A DNA stretch of 64,000 nucleotides from Fagopyrum homotropicum (lineage: Eukaryota > Streptophyta > Magnoliopsida > Caryophyllales > Polygonaceae): NCBI GenBank assembly GCA_033239125.1, contig BSWB01000005.1:19397447-19461446 (forward strand). The letters are read 5' to 3'. Shown piece after piece: positions 12,259-23,033 of this stretch. The notes beneath the pieces were generated by a model, which searched no databases, was not told the DNA's origin, and was given only the letters and a program-made list of their open reading frames with translations. Within the stretch, counting starts at the first letter, position 1. Every line of letters begins with the position of its first letter. A program made the translations under genes and the position numbers.

Positions 12259-12792
12259 ATGGAAACTAAGATGGAAATCGAAGCATTTCCAAAGAGGTTT
12301 AAGAGCCTTATGAGAGTTTTATTCTTCATGCTAAAAAAAGGCGTATTCAAGAGAAAGCTTTTACTCCACCTAATAAACCTCCTTCTTAACCGACGCCAGG
12401 TTGCCGGAAAAGCCATCAGAGATTTGACGTTCCACCACCACTCTGCAGCCAAAGCCACCGCCGACCTCATCAACTTCTACGAGTTCAGTTGCAATAACAC
12501 CCCGGCCCACCACAAGTTTCTCTTCAAGAAAAAACAGTCAAAGGCTGACTATTATGAGCCTCCCTATGAATCAATTGAAGAGGAATTTATGATGAGATTA
12601 AACGACGTCGTCACAGCATCATCCTCCCCCGCTTTGCCTGGACTTCTCGGGTCTAAGCAGATTCGGGTCATGGATTCCCCGTTTCCTGTATTATGTTCGG
12701 GTCGGATCGATGAAGGGGACCGCCACGTGGACGAGGCTGCAGATGAGTTTATCATGAGATTCTATAACGAGCTCAAAAGGCAGTCACACTGA
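12259..12792 (+). CDS. DUF761-domain protein, ACRE146-like (paralogue 1)
   Basis: The gene is an intronless 177-residue protein. A basic, hydrophobic N-terminal part (about residues 9-50) is followed by the YEFSCNNTPAHHKFLF motif at 74-89. It ends with a DUF761-type tail, VDEAADEFIMRFYNELKRQ (157-175). This layout is typical of small plant proteins annotated as DUF761, 'cotton fibre expressed' or Avr9/Cf-9 rapidly elicited protein 146-like. Their biochemical role is not established; stress and pathogen induction has been reported for the family. No signal peptide is evident. The ATG at 12259 is chosen because it is in an AAAATGG context and because the paralogue starts at the equivalent place. 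Compared with paralogue 2 it lacks about eight residues before the YEFSC motif and has a longer EEE-rich linker near 104-112. The frame is intact. Confidence 0.85.
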   Translation: METKMEIEAFPKRFKSLMRVLFFMLKKGVFKRKLLLHLINLLLNRRQVAGKAIRDLTFHHHSAAKATADLINFYEFSCNNTPAHHKFLFKKKQSKADYYEPPYESIEEEFMMRLNDVVTASSSPALPGLLGSKQIRVMDSPFPVLCSGRIDEGDRHVDEAADEFIMRFYNELKRQSH

Positions 12793-13141
12793 AGGTTAAA
12801 TGACGTCGTCTCCGTCCCGTTATATTTACATGGCAACGTAGTATACTTAACGCAACGAAAGAAAAACAAATCCATAAAGTACATGGACATAATTTGGATC
12901 GTTTCTTAATTTGCCTTTTCATTTTCAATATAGTTAACGTTGGATTTTAATTTCTAAGCCTGCATGGTACTTTCATACAGCTTTGTAATTACTAATTAGC
13001 TGTAAGATTTATGTCAAGATTAATCAAAATACACTTTTACAGAATTTTATTATATAAATATTATATAATTTTGAGGGTAAGAGTTTGCTGGAGATAATAC
13101 TCACATTGAAAGTGGGGATATTACTAGCATATTATATTATA
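12793..13141. other. 3' flank of DUF761 gene 1
   Basis: The first 25 bp after the stop are still alignable with the gene 2 flank (GGTTAAA...GTCGT). The rest is AT-rich non-coding DNA up to the copia LTR. Confidence 0.6.
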
Positions 13142-14007
13142 TGCCGGAATAAATATGTCGTCGGTTTCTTTCGGGCAAATTTCTGGTGGATTTTGGACCT
13201 CATCAACCCTATAAAACAGAAGCATTGATTTCGTCTTCGCGAACACTGAATTGTGGTATACTTATTTACTAAAATTGGATTTCGGGTGAATGAGATGATG
13301 ATGTCCTAAGAGGAGTAGAACTCTTATAGTATATAAGGAGAAAAAATGTTTAAAGTTTGTCGTCTTTGGGTCACTACCCATTTTTAATGGAGAGTAGGCG
13401 TAACTAACCGACCACATGATCCGAGTCAAGGCTTACGCTTAGGCTATCTGGGTAGTGACGAGAATGGACTGGACGGGTGGTGTTAGGCTGGTCACTGAAG
13501 GCTATCATTTTGGGTTCAATCTCGTAATGGATTGCAGAATCAAAACCCAAGATCTCTACCTGAATACCCAAATCCGGAGTTACGATTTTGGATTTAAATT
13601 CGAAATCCATATTCAATGTGTAGATTGGGAGTTTCAATCTTGAAATCAATGTGTGTTAATGCGCATATCTCGTACGTATGTGATCTCGCCTATATAAATG
13701 TGTCTCGTCCTCTCATTCAGAGACACAACAAAAACGTCCTCTCCCTCTTCTCTTCATATAACGAGCGTACAACGTATAAGCGATTCATCAAATTTACAAA
13801 GTCATTACGAAACTTGGATCCAGTGTAGTTTTATCTTGGGATTCATAACGCAATTCAAACATCGTAATCCGGGGCATTTTCGAAATTAAGGATAGAGATC
13901 TCATAACTGGACTTTGCACACGCTAACGGTATTATAATCCTATCTTTTTTAGATTATTTGTGTTTTTACAATTTTATCGGAAGAATTCCCGAAAGGTCAT
14001 CCCTACA
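13142..14007 (+). repeat. copia 5' LTR (ends approximate)
   Basis: Homologous to 20526-21533 through blocks around 13180-13300, 13321-13395 and 13455-13530. Two TATA-like boxes are shared with the other LTR: TATATAAG (13330-13337; 20790-20797) and a second at 13691-13698 (21205-21212), which is followed by a CTCATTC initiator-like region. The 14-mer TGGGTCACTACCCA (13367-13380) is perfectly kept in both LTRs. Confidence 0.7.
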
Positions 14008-14542
14008 ATCTTAATTCTAAAAATCGAAATCTCTTTCGTAAAACTGTATCGCTCTAACGTGTGTTTAATCTTTGCAGATTTATCATAATTTTGATAATCA
14101 TATTGCCGAAGCTTTTTTCCGGACTACCAATAATTTCCGTGCAAGAACATATGCGAACATAATTTAATTTATTTTATTTGTACTAACCTTCTTATTGGAT
14201 GAAACAAATACTAATTAAATAAAAAAAAGTTCTAGCATTCGATTTGAAAAAAATTTGAAAACAATTCGTTCTTCTATGGATTTTTCAACAAACTATTATT
14301 ATCGTTTTTTTAATTTAATCCAACTTAAATAAATTACAAAATTTACCACTAATTTTGCGTTATTAAATGTGTCACAGAAATGTGAAAATTGTTTAGTTGG
14401 TTGAAAACGACAATGCCTTCATGTATGAACCACTTGTCGAGATTGGTGTAGGTCCAGGACTTGGACTTGAAAATGGTTCTGGTACAAGTAGTGGTAATCG
14501 CCGTGAGCCGACGCCCCAAATCTAGTTTGGAAGTGGTCTTGA
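14008..14542. other. copia leader, left part
   Basis: AT-rich to about 14400, then a short stretch without a recognisable product up to the nested minus-strand LTR. No coding region can be supported. Confidence 0.5.
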
Positions 14543-15317
14543 TGCGGGGTTGATGCCCTTGTTTCCAGATCTAGGTTGAAGTTCACGAAGATAACGACAT
14601 AAGCAATCTCGAGTGAACAGTAGCAAATCATAGGGATGCTGCAAGTGGTCCAAATTTTCGATAAAATCACAATAGTAGCAAACCACGACCCAAATCTCGG
14701 GCAAGATTTTGTGACAGAGGGTTCATATTTTCTTTCGTCGATTGTTGACGATGATCTCCGAATATTCTCTAAGATATACTCCTCTCTTGTTGCCTTCGTG
14801 ATCCCTTATCAGTTGGATCGCAACAACTCGTAGGGTTATAAGTGGCTATAGGAAGTGATCTTAGATAAGATATTCAGTTAGAATTTGAAGGATGTGATAA
14901 GATCTCACCTACTAGATAAGATCCTAACAATAAGGTAAGTTATAGATTTCCTTCCTTTCGGATTTATCAACTGAATAAAATCAGATTTTACTCAAATCTG
15001 TTACGGATCATGCCCGAATAGGGAGAAAATCACAAAACTTGTTTGTCAAGCAACGTAAAAAATATCGGGCTCGAAGGCACAATCGCGGGTTTTGTGGGGT
15101 GCAAACGAGATTTTAGGTTTTGGTTGGCTTGTGTTAGGCTATGGTATCTCTCTCTCTCTCTCTTCTTCAATAGACACAAGTCAATGCACGTTAAACTCAA
15201 TTAATCTTGCAAATGATAGCAACAAAGAAAAAAAAGTCGATTTTATATGACTCAAAGAAGACTCGAATAAAAATACTCAAACCTTTGTTGTATGGCTGGG
15301 TTGAACTTCAATCAGTT

Positions 15318-15330
15318 AGCTCTGATACCA
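15318..15330 (-). other. primer-binding site, initiator-tRNA-Met type
   Basis: On the minus strand this reads TGGTATCAGAGCT, six bases after an LTR end in CA. This is the best evidence for the orientation of the nested element. Confidence 0.8.
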
Positions 15331-16067
15331 CTTTAATGCGGGGTTGATATAGTAGTTTTTCGATCTAGAATGAAGTTCACGAAGACAACGACATAAGCAA
15401 TCTCGGTGCAAAATCTCGGGCTAGATTTTGGATGAACTGGCCGAGATTCCCTACTGGTGATGACGAAGTGTATGAAACTCAAAGGAACAAGATGTGGTTA
15501 ATGTGGATAAATAATGAATAATGGACTGAAGTTGATGGAAATATAGGAAGATACGAACTAAGGTATTCTTGCAAAGAACATTCACCAATGGATCAAAACC
15601 CCTTAACAAAGATCTTACCTTAACCCTCCCTTCTTTAACCTTACACAAGCCTTCTAAATAAGAAAAGAACAAGGAGGGACTAGTTTGACTAGCAGCATCA
15701 ATCTTCAATAAGATTAACTCGCAAGAACAATCTAGCAGGACTCACAACAATTCAACCAAAGGCTCTCTTTTTTATTGAATAGAAATGAATAAAACACAAA
15801 CTTCGTAAAACAGCAAGTATCTCAAAATATTGTAGAAATAATAATTAAATCAATCTAACTATGAATCTTGTCCTCTAAGGCTATATATAAGAGAGATTCC
15901 TCTAAAAGATAAAATATAGATAATCCTAAGAAATAGGATCAAAACCAACAAAAATACCTTCAGATTGTTCAAAGCTTTAAAGGTATTGAAATAACTAAAA
16001 GATAATTATAGCCAATACGATCTCGACCGAATCTTATTAATCTCAATAGACACCAAATCTCAGTCTA

Positions 16068-16083
16068 AATCTCGGACGAGATT
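16068..16083. repeat. palindromic word AATCTCG-GA-CGAGATT in the nested LTR
   Basis: Perfect 7-bp arms around a 2-nt centre. Related words lie at 16019-16034 (ATCTCGACCGAATCT), 15411-15433, 14691-14710 and about 16099-16135, all in the same LTR pair. On the element's own (minus) strand they lie upstream of its TATA box. Confidence 0.7.
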
Positions 16084-16469
16084 CTGTCTTAGGGCCGAGA
16101 TTTCTTCACTAGTTCTCTTAAATCTCGTTCTAGCCACTTTTCTTGCTTCCTTGACCATCTTTACTCTTGCAAAGTCCTTCCACGGTAGACAACAATGTCA
16201 CTAAAGAAGACTTGGACATAGGTGAAGTCTCTTTAAGTGTACATGTTGCCAAAAAGCTAGCAACCTCTTCTTGGATGACCTTTGAAGATGCCAACTCCTC
16301 CTCCTTCAATGCCTTTGCTCTTGCTCTAATGATAGGTCATTTAGGAGGTGTTGGGGATGGTGTTGAGGATGGTCCCACATCAGGTCTACCATAGGCTAAC
16401 CTGAAAAACTCTAGTATCGGGGGAAATAACAACCCCATCACTACCCCTCAGATAATATCGATGTTTGGC

Positions 16470-17235
16470 TCACTGAGCGTAGGAACTAAGCTTGAAAATT
16501 TTGATGGAACGGGATGCAAAACATGAAAACAAAAGATGTTGTTCTTCCTAACCTCAATAAAGCTGGAGAAGTATCTAAATGAGCATAAATCCGTATTATC
16601 CCTTACAGGTAGATGGATGATAGCTGCTTTTGATGCTTGGGTGCAAGGAGACTACCCTTGCAAAGCTTGGATTATGAACAGTCTGCTTAACCCTCTATAC
16701 CAAGTGTACGAGAAGGTTGGTACTACTAAGGAGTTTTGGACTAACTTAGAGAAAAAATACATATATGAGGACGCAAACATTAAGAGGTACGTTGTTGATA
16801 CGTTCATGAACTATTGGATGGTAGACTCAAGGCCAATCATGGAACAAGATGAAGAGATGCAACTCTTAGCTCATAAGATATTGGTATTGAAGGGAAGCAA
16901 ATCCCGAGACATTCCAAGTGGTGGCCTTCATTGGGAAGCTTCCTACGTCTTGGAAAGACTTCAAAAATTACCTTATGCACAAGACTAAGGAAATGACCGT
17001 TGAAGATGTCATGGTCAAGATGCGGGTTGAGTCAAGCAACCGCAAGGCTGATGGGGATCCATTGCAAAATCCAACGTCGCTAAGCATAAGACCAAAGGCA
17101 CAAAACGCAAGTTTCAAACCCAAGACAACAAATCAAACAAGCCACAAGTAAAGATGTTTAGTGAAAAATATCACAAATGTGGCAAGATGGGTCACAAAGT
17201 TGACGAGTGTTGTAGCAAGGGTGATTCTGCGCAAG
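16470..17235 (+). pseudogene. copia gag remnant with CCHC knuckle
   Basis: The frame from about 16490 encodes a copia-type Gag: the NFDGT start motif, KMLFFLTSIKLEKYL, and the FVDTFMNYWMVDSRPI-like segment. After a frame change near 16900 follow LPTSWKDFKNYLMHK and the EDVMVKMRVE segment. The zinc knuckle at about 17165-17205 reads KYHKCGKMGHKVDEC; the first Cys has become Tyr. A Trp codon near 16527 is now TGA. Gag would coat the element RNA. Several breaks make it non-functional. Confidence 0.8.
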
Positions 17236-17339
17236 GGAAAAGACAAAGGCAAGACTCAAGTCAACGGGATTGAAGGCGGCCTAACAAAAGATGATATGTG
17301 TGATGTGACGTCTAAAGTAAACATTGTTGGAAGCAACTC

Positions 17340-20275
17340 AATGGAGTGGTGGTATGACACTAGTGCTACACGTCACATCTGTTTTGACAAGGGTATCTTC
17401 ACCACGTATGTCAAGAACAAGAGTGATGAGCTTTTGTTTATGGGGAACTTATCCACTCTAAGGTCGAAGGCCACGTCAAGATAGTGTTGAAGATGACGTC
17501 CGAGATAACCCTCACCAACATCGTGCACGTTCCAAACATCCGGAAGAACCAGATTTTCGGAACTTTGCTAAGCAAGAGCGGGTTTAGTGTAAACATCGGT
17601 TATGCCAAGATGACTCTCATTAAGAAAGGAACTTACATAGGCAAATGTTATGTAAAGGATGGATTGATCAAAATGAATGTACTAATTGTCATACCAAAAG
17701 TTGTAACTGAAAGTTCAATAAACAAAACTCCTATTGCTTATATTGTTGAGTCTTTTTATATTTTTCATGAAAGATTAGGACATGTGAATTATAAGTCTAT
17801 TTAAAGACTAATTAATTTGAACATAATTACAAAATGAAAATTGAGTAAAGATAATATGTGTATAGGAAAAACTCAACAAAAAACCCCATTTTCACATATA
17901 AAGAGAACAAATTAAATTAATCTCTAGGCTTAATTCAGAAGGATTTATGTGATTTAAAATTGTGCAAACTAGAGACGGTAAAAAGTATTTCGTGACCTTT
18001 ATCGACAATTATACAAAATACCGTTATGTATATTTGCTAAGGAGAAAATATGAGGCCTTGAAAAAAATTCAAGGAATACAAGTTGAAAGTGGAGAACCAA
18101 CTTAATAAAACCATAAAAATATCCGAAGTGATAGAGGAGGCAAGTATGATGAACCATTCAATGCATTTTGTAGAGTACACGGAATTGTTCATCAAACAAT
18201 CGCTCCTTATTCTTCACTATCTAACGGAGTTGCGGGACGTAAAAATCGAACTCTAAAAGAGATAATGAATGCAATATTGCAGGAATTTGGGTTAACCCTA
18301 AACATGTGGGGGAGCGTTGCTTACCACAAACTACATCCTCAAGAAAGTACCACATAAAGTAAATGGCAAAGTGTCATACGATTTGTGGAAAAGTAACGTA
18401 CCCTTGTACAAATACCTAAAAGTGTGGGGGTACCTCTCTAAAGTATCAATGTCACTTCCTAAAAAGGTCACCATCGGATCTAAAACCGTTGATTGTATTT
18501 TCATCGGATATACACACATTAGTAGTGCTTATCGATTTTTGGTACATAAATCGAATATACTAGATATCCGTGTTAATACAATAATGGAATCAAGGAATGC
18601 GTCTTTCTTTGAAAACTTCTTTTCTTGTAAAGATAAAGAGTATCCGAAGCGAATTCATGAACAACGAGACAAGGACACCTCTACTTCCGTGCAAAGCTAA
18701 GTTGAAGAGGAAGAACCTCGCAGGAGCAAAAGAGATCGGAAAGAGAAACTATTTGGTGATGAGTTCATAACGGTCTTTCTTTTGGAGAAAGAACCTAGAA
18801 CTTATAATGAAGCCATGTCTACACCTAACGCACCTTCTTGGAAGGAAACGGTAAAAAGTGAGATAGATTTCATCATGCACAATCACACATGGGAGTTAGT
18901 AGACTTGTCACAATGTATCAAAGCACTTGGGTGCAAATGGATTTCAAAAGAAGGTTGCAAACCGATGACTCAATAGAGAAGTACAAGGCTAAGCTTGTAA
19001 TGCAAGGATTCCGCTAAAAAGAAGGCTTGAATTTCTTTGACACCTATTCTCTAGTAACGAGAATAACTTATATAAGAATGCTAATAGCAATAGCGGCATC
19101 ACGAAACCTAGAAATCCACCAAATGGATGTCAAAACTACCTTTCTAAATAGAGAGTTAGAAGATGAGAGATATATGAAACAACCCGATGGATATGTTGTT
19201 CCCGGACAAGAGCACAAAGTGTGCAGACTTGTAAAGTCTCTATACATACTCTAATAAGATATAGTAGGGACAAAAAGAGTTTGACAACGTAATGATGTCA
19301 AATGGTTTCAAAATTAATGAAAGCGACAAATGCATATACTTCAAAACTACTCCTAATGGATACATATTGTTGTATTTGTGTGTCGATGACATGCTCTCAT
19401 TGATAGCAACAAAGGCATGATCATGCTTTGTGGAAAATTTGACATGAAAGATATGGTATTAGCGATTGTTTTTTTGGAAAAAGATCACTAGACAATCCGA
19501 ATGACTTATCTTGTCCGGATTTCATTATGCTGAAAAGGTCATTGAAAGATTTAAAACCTACTCAATAGAGACCGCAACCACTCCTGTGGATCCTAATCTC
19601 CACTTAACCAAAAGTGGGGAGGAGACAATGTCACAATTGGAATATGCACATGTTATTGGCAGTCTTATGTATCTGACCAATTGCACATGCCCGGACTTGG
19701 CGCACTCAGTCAACGTACTAAGTCGCTACATAAGTAATCCATGCTTTAAACATTGGAAAGGCATGACCAGAGTTTTGAACTACTTACGTCATACTAAAAG
19801 TTATGGGCTGCATTATGGCAAATACCCAACAATTCTAGAAAAATACATCGACGCTAATTGGATAACTGATTCTAGAAAATCAAAATCCATAAGTTGATAT
19901 GTATATACACTTGGTGGTGCATTAGTGTCATGGAAATCATCCAAACAAATGTTATTGGTCATATCCACAATAGAGTCTGAGTTCATTGCTTTGGATAATA
20001 CATTAGAGGAAGCCGAGTTTCTTCAACATTTTTTGAATGATAACCAATCGGCTATAGCCTTGGTACTGACCGTCTTGCATAATGGAAAATCACATCACAT
20101 AAGACAATGACATAAATCCATTAAAAAACTTATCTCAAATGGAGTAGTTTGATATACTACATCAAATCAGTGGACAACGTTACAGTTCCATTTACTAAAG
20201 GCTTGTCAAGAGGTCAAGTGGTTAAATCATCAAAAGGAATGGGCTTAAAGCTTACGACGAAAGAGGATGCTTGAA
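17340..20275 (+). pseudogene. copia pol remnant (protease, integrase, RT, RNase H)
   Basis: Protease site at about 17341-17390: WWYDTSATRHIC, where the usual DTGA has become DTSA. The pre-integrase zinc region is at 17750-17805 (FHERLGHVNYKS) and integrase core pieces lie at 17960-18320, with the downstream TNYILKKVPHK segment at about 18320-18640. RT runs about 18782-19430 and includes KALGCKWI, DVKTTFLN and a CVDDML catalytic box at about 19378 (usual YVDD). RNase H and the tail are at about 19845-20275 (DANW, ALVSWKSSKQ, STIESEFIALD). The reading frame changes repeatedly and holds several stops, so no product is expected. Confidence 0.85.
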
Positions 20276-20525
20276 GGACACCCCACCTACGTGATTGGGA
20301 GAAGATGAAATTGTGTGATAGTTATTGTCTCGATTTACCTCAAGGCTCAGGTGGTTCAAGACATCACGGTCACCTCCTGGACGAGTAAATCCGATAGCTA
20401 CTCACTACGGGCGGTTCAAGGCTAAAAAACGCTACCTTTCCAAATGCAGTGACTTTTCGACTTTACTCTCAAACAAAAAAAAATCAAAAACATGATTCTA
20501 GAATTATTTCTATTCATGTGGGGAT

Positions 20526-21533
20526 TGTTGGAACCAATATTTTAAATAAGTAGTGCACCGGGTTCTTTCTGGGCAAATTTTGGTGTGTTCCGACTATCGT
20601 CAACACCAAAAACGGAAGCATTGGCTTTGTCTCCCGAGAAGTGAATCGTGGTATACTTTTTTGCTAAAATTAGATTCCGAGTGAATGAGATAATAATGTC
20701 CGAAGTTACGTGTACGAAACACAAAACTTGGAAATAGGAACAAAAATGTGGTCATCCCGCATCGACTAAAAGGAGCAGAATCCTTATAGTATATAAGGCG
20801 GAAAAACACTTGAAGTTCGTGGCCTTTGGGTCACTACCCAATTTAAATGGGGAGCGCTGTAGTTAACCAACCACACTTGCGCGTGTCGAGCCGAGCTGCA
20901 GTCCCACACTCAGATCATGATGAGAAAGGATTGGACTAATGGTGTTGGACTACTCTTTCAAGGCTATCATTTTTGGCCCAATCTTTTTATGGACTATAAA
21001 GTTAAAACGTTTGAGCCTAATCTAGTAATGGGTTGTATAGTTAAAATGTTTGGGCCCAAAGCTTTGTCAAATCAAGTATCAGCTACATAAATGAAAAATC
21101 AAGAATTTAAATTCAAATTTAATTCAAAATTCTGGTTTAATGGAATATCCGGATATAAAATCTCGGATTAAAAGCGTTGATCTCTTTTGTCTTCTGAGCT
21201 CGCCTATAAAAAGGGTATCTCGTCTTCTCATTCCAACACACAACCGAAGCAAAAGATAGTCTCCCTTGTTTTTCTCTACAAAACTCGAGAGTGCAACGCA
21301 CAAGGGGTTTTCCAGATTTCCAAAGCCATTACGGGACTTGGACCTGGTGTAGTTTTATCATAGGATTTGGAACCCTATTCAAACCGACGTAATCCGGGAC
21401 GTTTTCAGATTAAAGGACAAAGATACTTTATATCGACTCGGCACATACTAACGACAATATAATCTTGCGTTTTTCTCTTTATCATTGATTTTCTTACAGT
21501 TTTTGGAAGAATTCTTGAAAAGACGTTCTTACA
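20526..21533 (+). repeat. copia 3' LTR
   Basis: Starts TGTTGGAACC directly after a short purine tract (GTGGGGA, ending about 20524) and ends near TTCTTACA. It holds both TATA-like boxes listed for the 5' LTR and the conserved TGGGTCACTACCCA (20827-20840). It is about 140 bp longer than the 5' copy. Confidence 0.75.
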
Positions 21534-21759
21534 CCTACCGAAAGATAATATTCACGGTCATCGCCTGCAGTAATAATTTGGAGATGTTGGAAATGGAGAA
21601 ATGACCAAATGTTCCATAATTTTAGTCCACCGACGCATAGGGTTACGTATTAGGTGGCGCGGGTCGAACCCTTTCTGTTGCTTTAGAAAGGAAAGGAAAA
21701 AGGTGAAATGCATGAATTACGTTTCCTTGTATGTCGCGTAGAGGGCTCCTCTTGTTGAA

Positions 21760-22110
21760 TGGTTCAATTTGAATATTGATGGCACGGTCAACACCATTTC
21801 TGATCGTGCTAGTGTTAGGGGCTTGGTTCGTGATTATAATGGCTAGTGGGTGAAGGGTTTTAGTTTTAACATTGGTTAATGTACAGTGCCAATAGCGGAA
21901 TTATGGGATCTTTGTATAGGCTTTCATCTTACTTGGGAGTTGGGAAAAGGAGAATTATGGTGGAAATTGATTTGGAGTTGGTGTGAAACTCATTAAGCAA
22001 AACATTTATCGATTACATCCGCTTTTTAGTTTGGTGTCTAGATGTCATGGTTTCATTAGTAGAGGTTGGGGGATCCAACTTCGTCACATCTACAAATAAG
22101 CTAATGTTAC
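21760..22110 (+). pseudogene. LINE-type RNase H domain remnant (RVT_3-like)
   Basis: The frame starts WFNLNIDGTVN, continues with SVRGLVRDYNG and then PIAELWDLCIGFHLTWELG. This matches the RNase H-like domain found at the C-terminus of plant L1-type LINEs and in related single-domain proteins. The Asp of NIDG and the Glu of AELW, two of the catalytic acidic residues, are present. An in-frame TAG and TAA interrupt it, and a frame change near 21950 leads into the GGSNFVTSTNK segment. There is no RT upstream, so it is a 3' fragment. Confidence 0.7.
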
Positions 22111-23028
22111 GGCATACTTTGATACTTCTTACGCTTTCTCCTTTCCTTTTTTTTCGTTTCTTAAACCCTAAAGGAACATAACTTTACTGAAGAACGATGC
22201 TAGACGGGTGGCTGCCACTGACTTAGTCCATGTTAACCTCATACTTTGATAATAAATACGGATAATTTTATCCCGTCTTTCACACCAAACAAAAAATATT
22301 ATTTATATATAATTGAGATGAATAACTATGCATGACTGCAGTAATATATATCCAACCTAGTTGGACAACACGACTCTATAACAAAAATTAATAATTGACG
22401 TTGCCAAACTGACCAAACTTAAGCTTTGAAATCAATGAATGTATAAAGTAGTAATCTTTAATTATGACAGTGATTAACAAAAACTAGGCACAGAAACTAA
22501 GAATCGTCCATAACTATTCGATGAAGGCGGGAAAAGATTAAAGTGTTACAAATAATTTGCAGGATATCTTTAAGATGAAGCACCACATAGTTACGTTACA
22601 TGTGCTTCTCGTTGAGTAGACGCGTAGGACAACAAAAAAGCTTTACATAATTATTGATTTGAGTTTGAGAATTGAGATAGTTTTACAGCGACAGCCCAGT
22701 TAGAACACTGCATCCATATATCTTGCCGGTCCTCCACGTTTCTATGTGCCACCTATAAATTTAAGTTATCTTTGATGTAAAACACTAACGGACCCATGAG
22801 CAGACGACCTGTGAGCAAACGCCTCGATTTCGCATTATGTTTTATCAATTGTAATTTGGAAGATTTGTATATTGAAGATTTACTCGATTCAGCCCTTGAT
22901 TTTGCTTTGATTTTGTTCTTCCTCGATCTTTCGTTTTTCGAGTTCTTCTTCCTCTTTGACGGTTTTTAAAATCACCGTTAATCACAAATCTCACTTAAAA
23001 TAAGTGTTCAATCACAACCCTTCATTCA
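22111..23028. other. intergenic DNA left of Nat-2
   Basis: AT-rich sequence, probably including the 3' tail of the LINE remnant at first. No frame, repeat or RNA gene is visible. Confidence 0.5.
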
Positions 23029-23033
23029 TTTAA

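Larger units (their letters stand above)
14543..16160 (-). mobile_element. nested minus-strand LTR retrotransposon remnant (initiator-Met primer site)
   Basis: A 70-bp segment starting TGCGGGGTTGAT occurs at 14543-14612 and 15337-15404, followed by diverged sequence. The second copy is directly preceded, on the minus strand, by TGGTATCAGAGCT (15318-15330). 15337 to about 16160 is therefore a 5' LTR read leftward and 14543 onward is what remains of the 3' LTR. The right-hand LTR has a TATA-like TATATATA at 15882-15889 and an AATAAA-type signal on the minus strand near 15770. Between the LTRs only leader sequence remains (with a CT microsatellite at about 15150). Its right end is a guess. Confidence 0.6.
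13142..21533 (+). mobile_element. old Ty1/copia element (Tork-like), heavily mutated, with a nested insert
   Basis: Two strongly diverged LTRs (13142-14007 and 20526-21533) flank gag and pol remnants in the copia order gag, protease, integrase, RT, RNase H. Protein-level residues fit Tork-like plant copia elements. Divergence between the LTRs is visibly far greater than in the Nat elements, so this is the oldest well-delimited element here. A minus-strand LTR pair lies between the 5' LTR and gag. I could not identify a clear primer-binding site or target duplication, so the outer ends are approximate. Confidence 0.8.
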
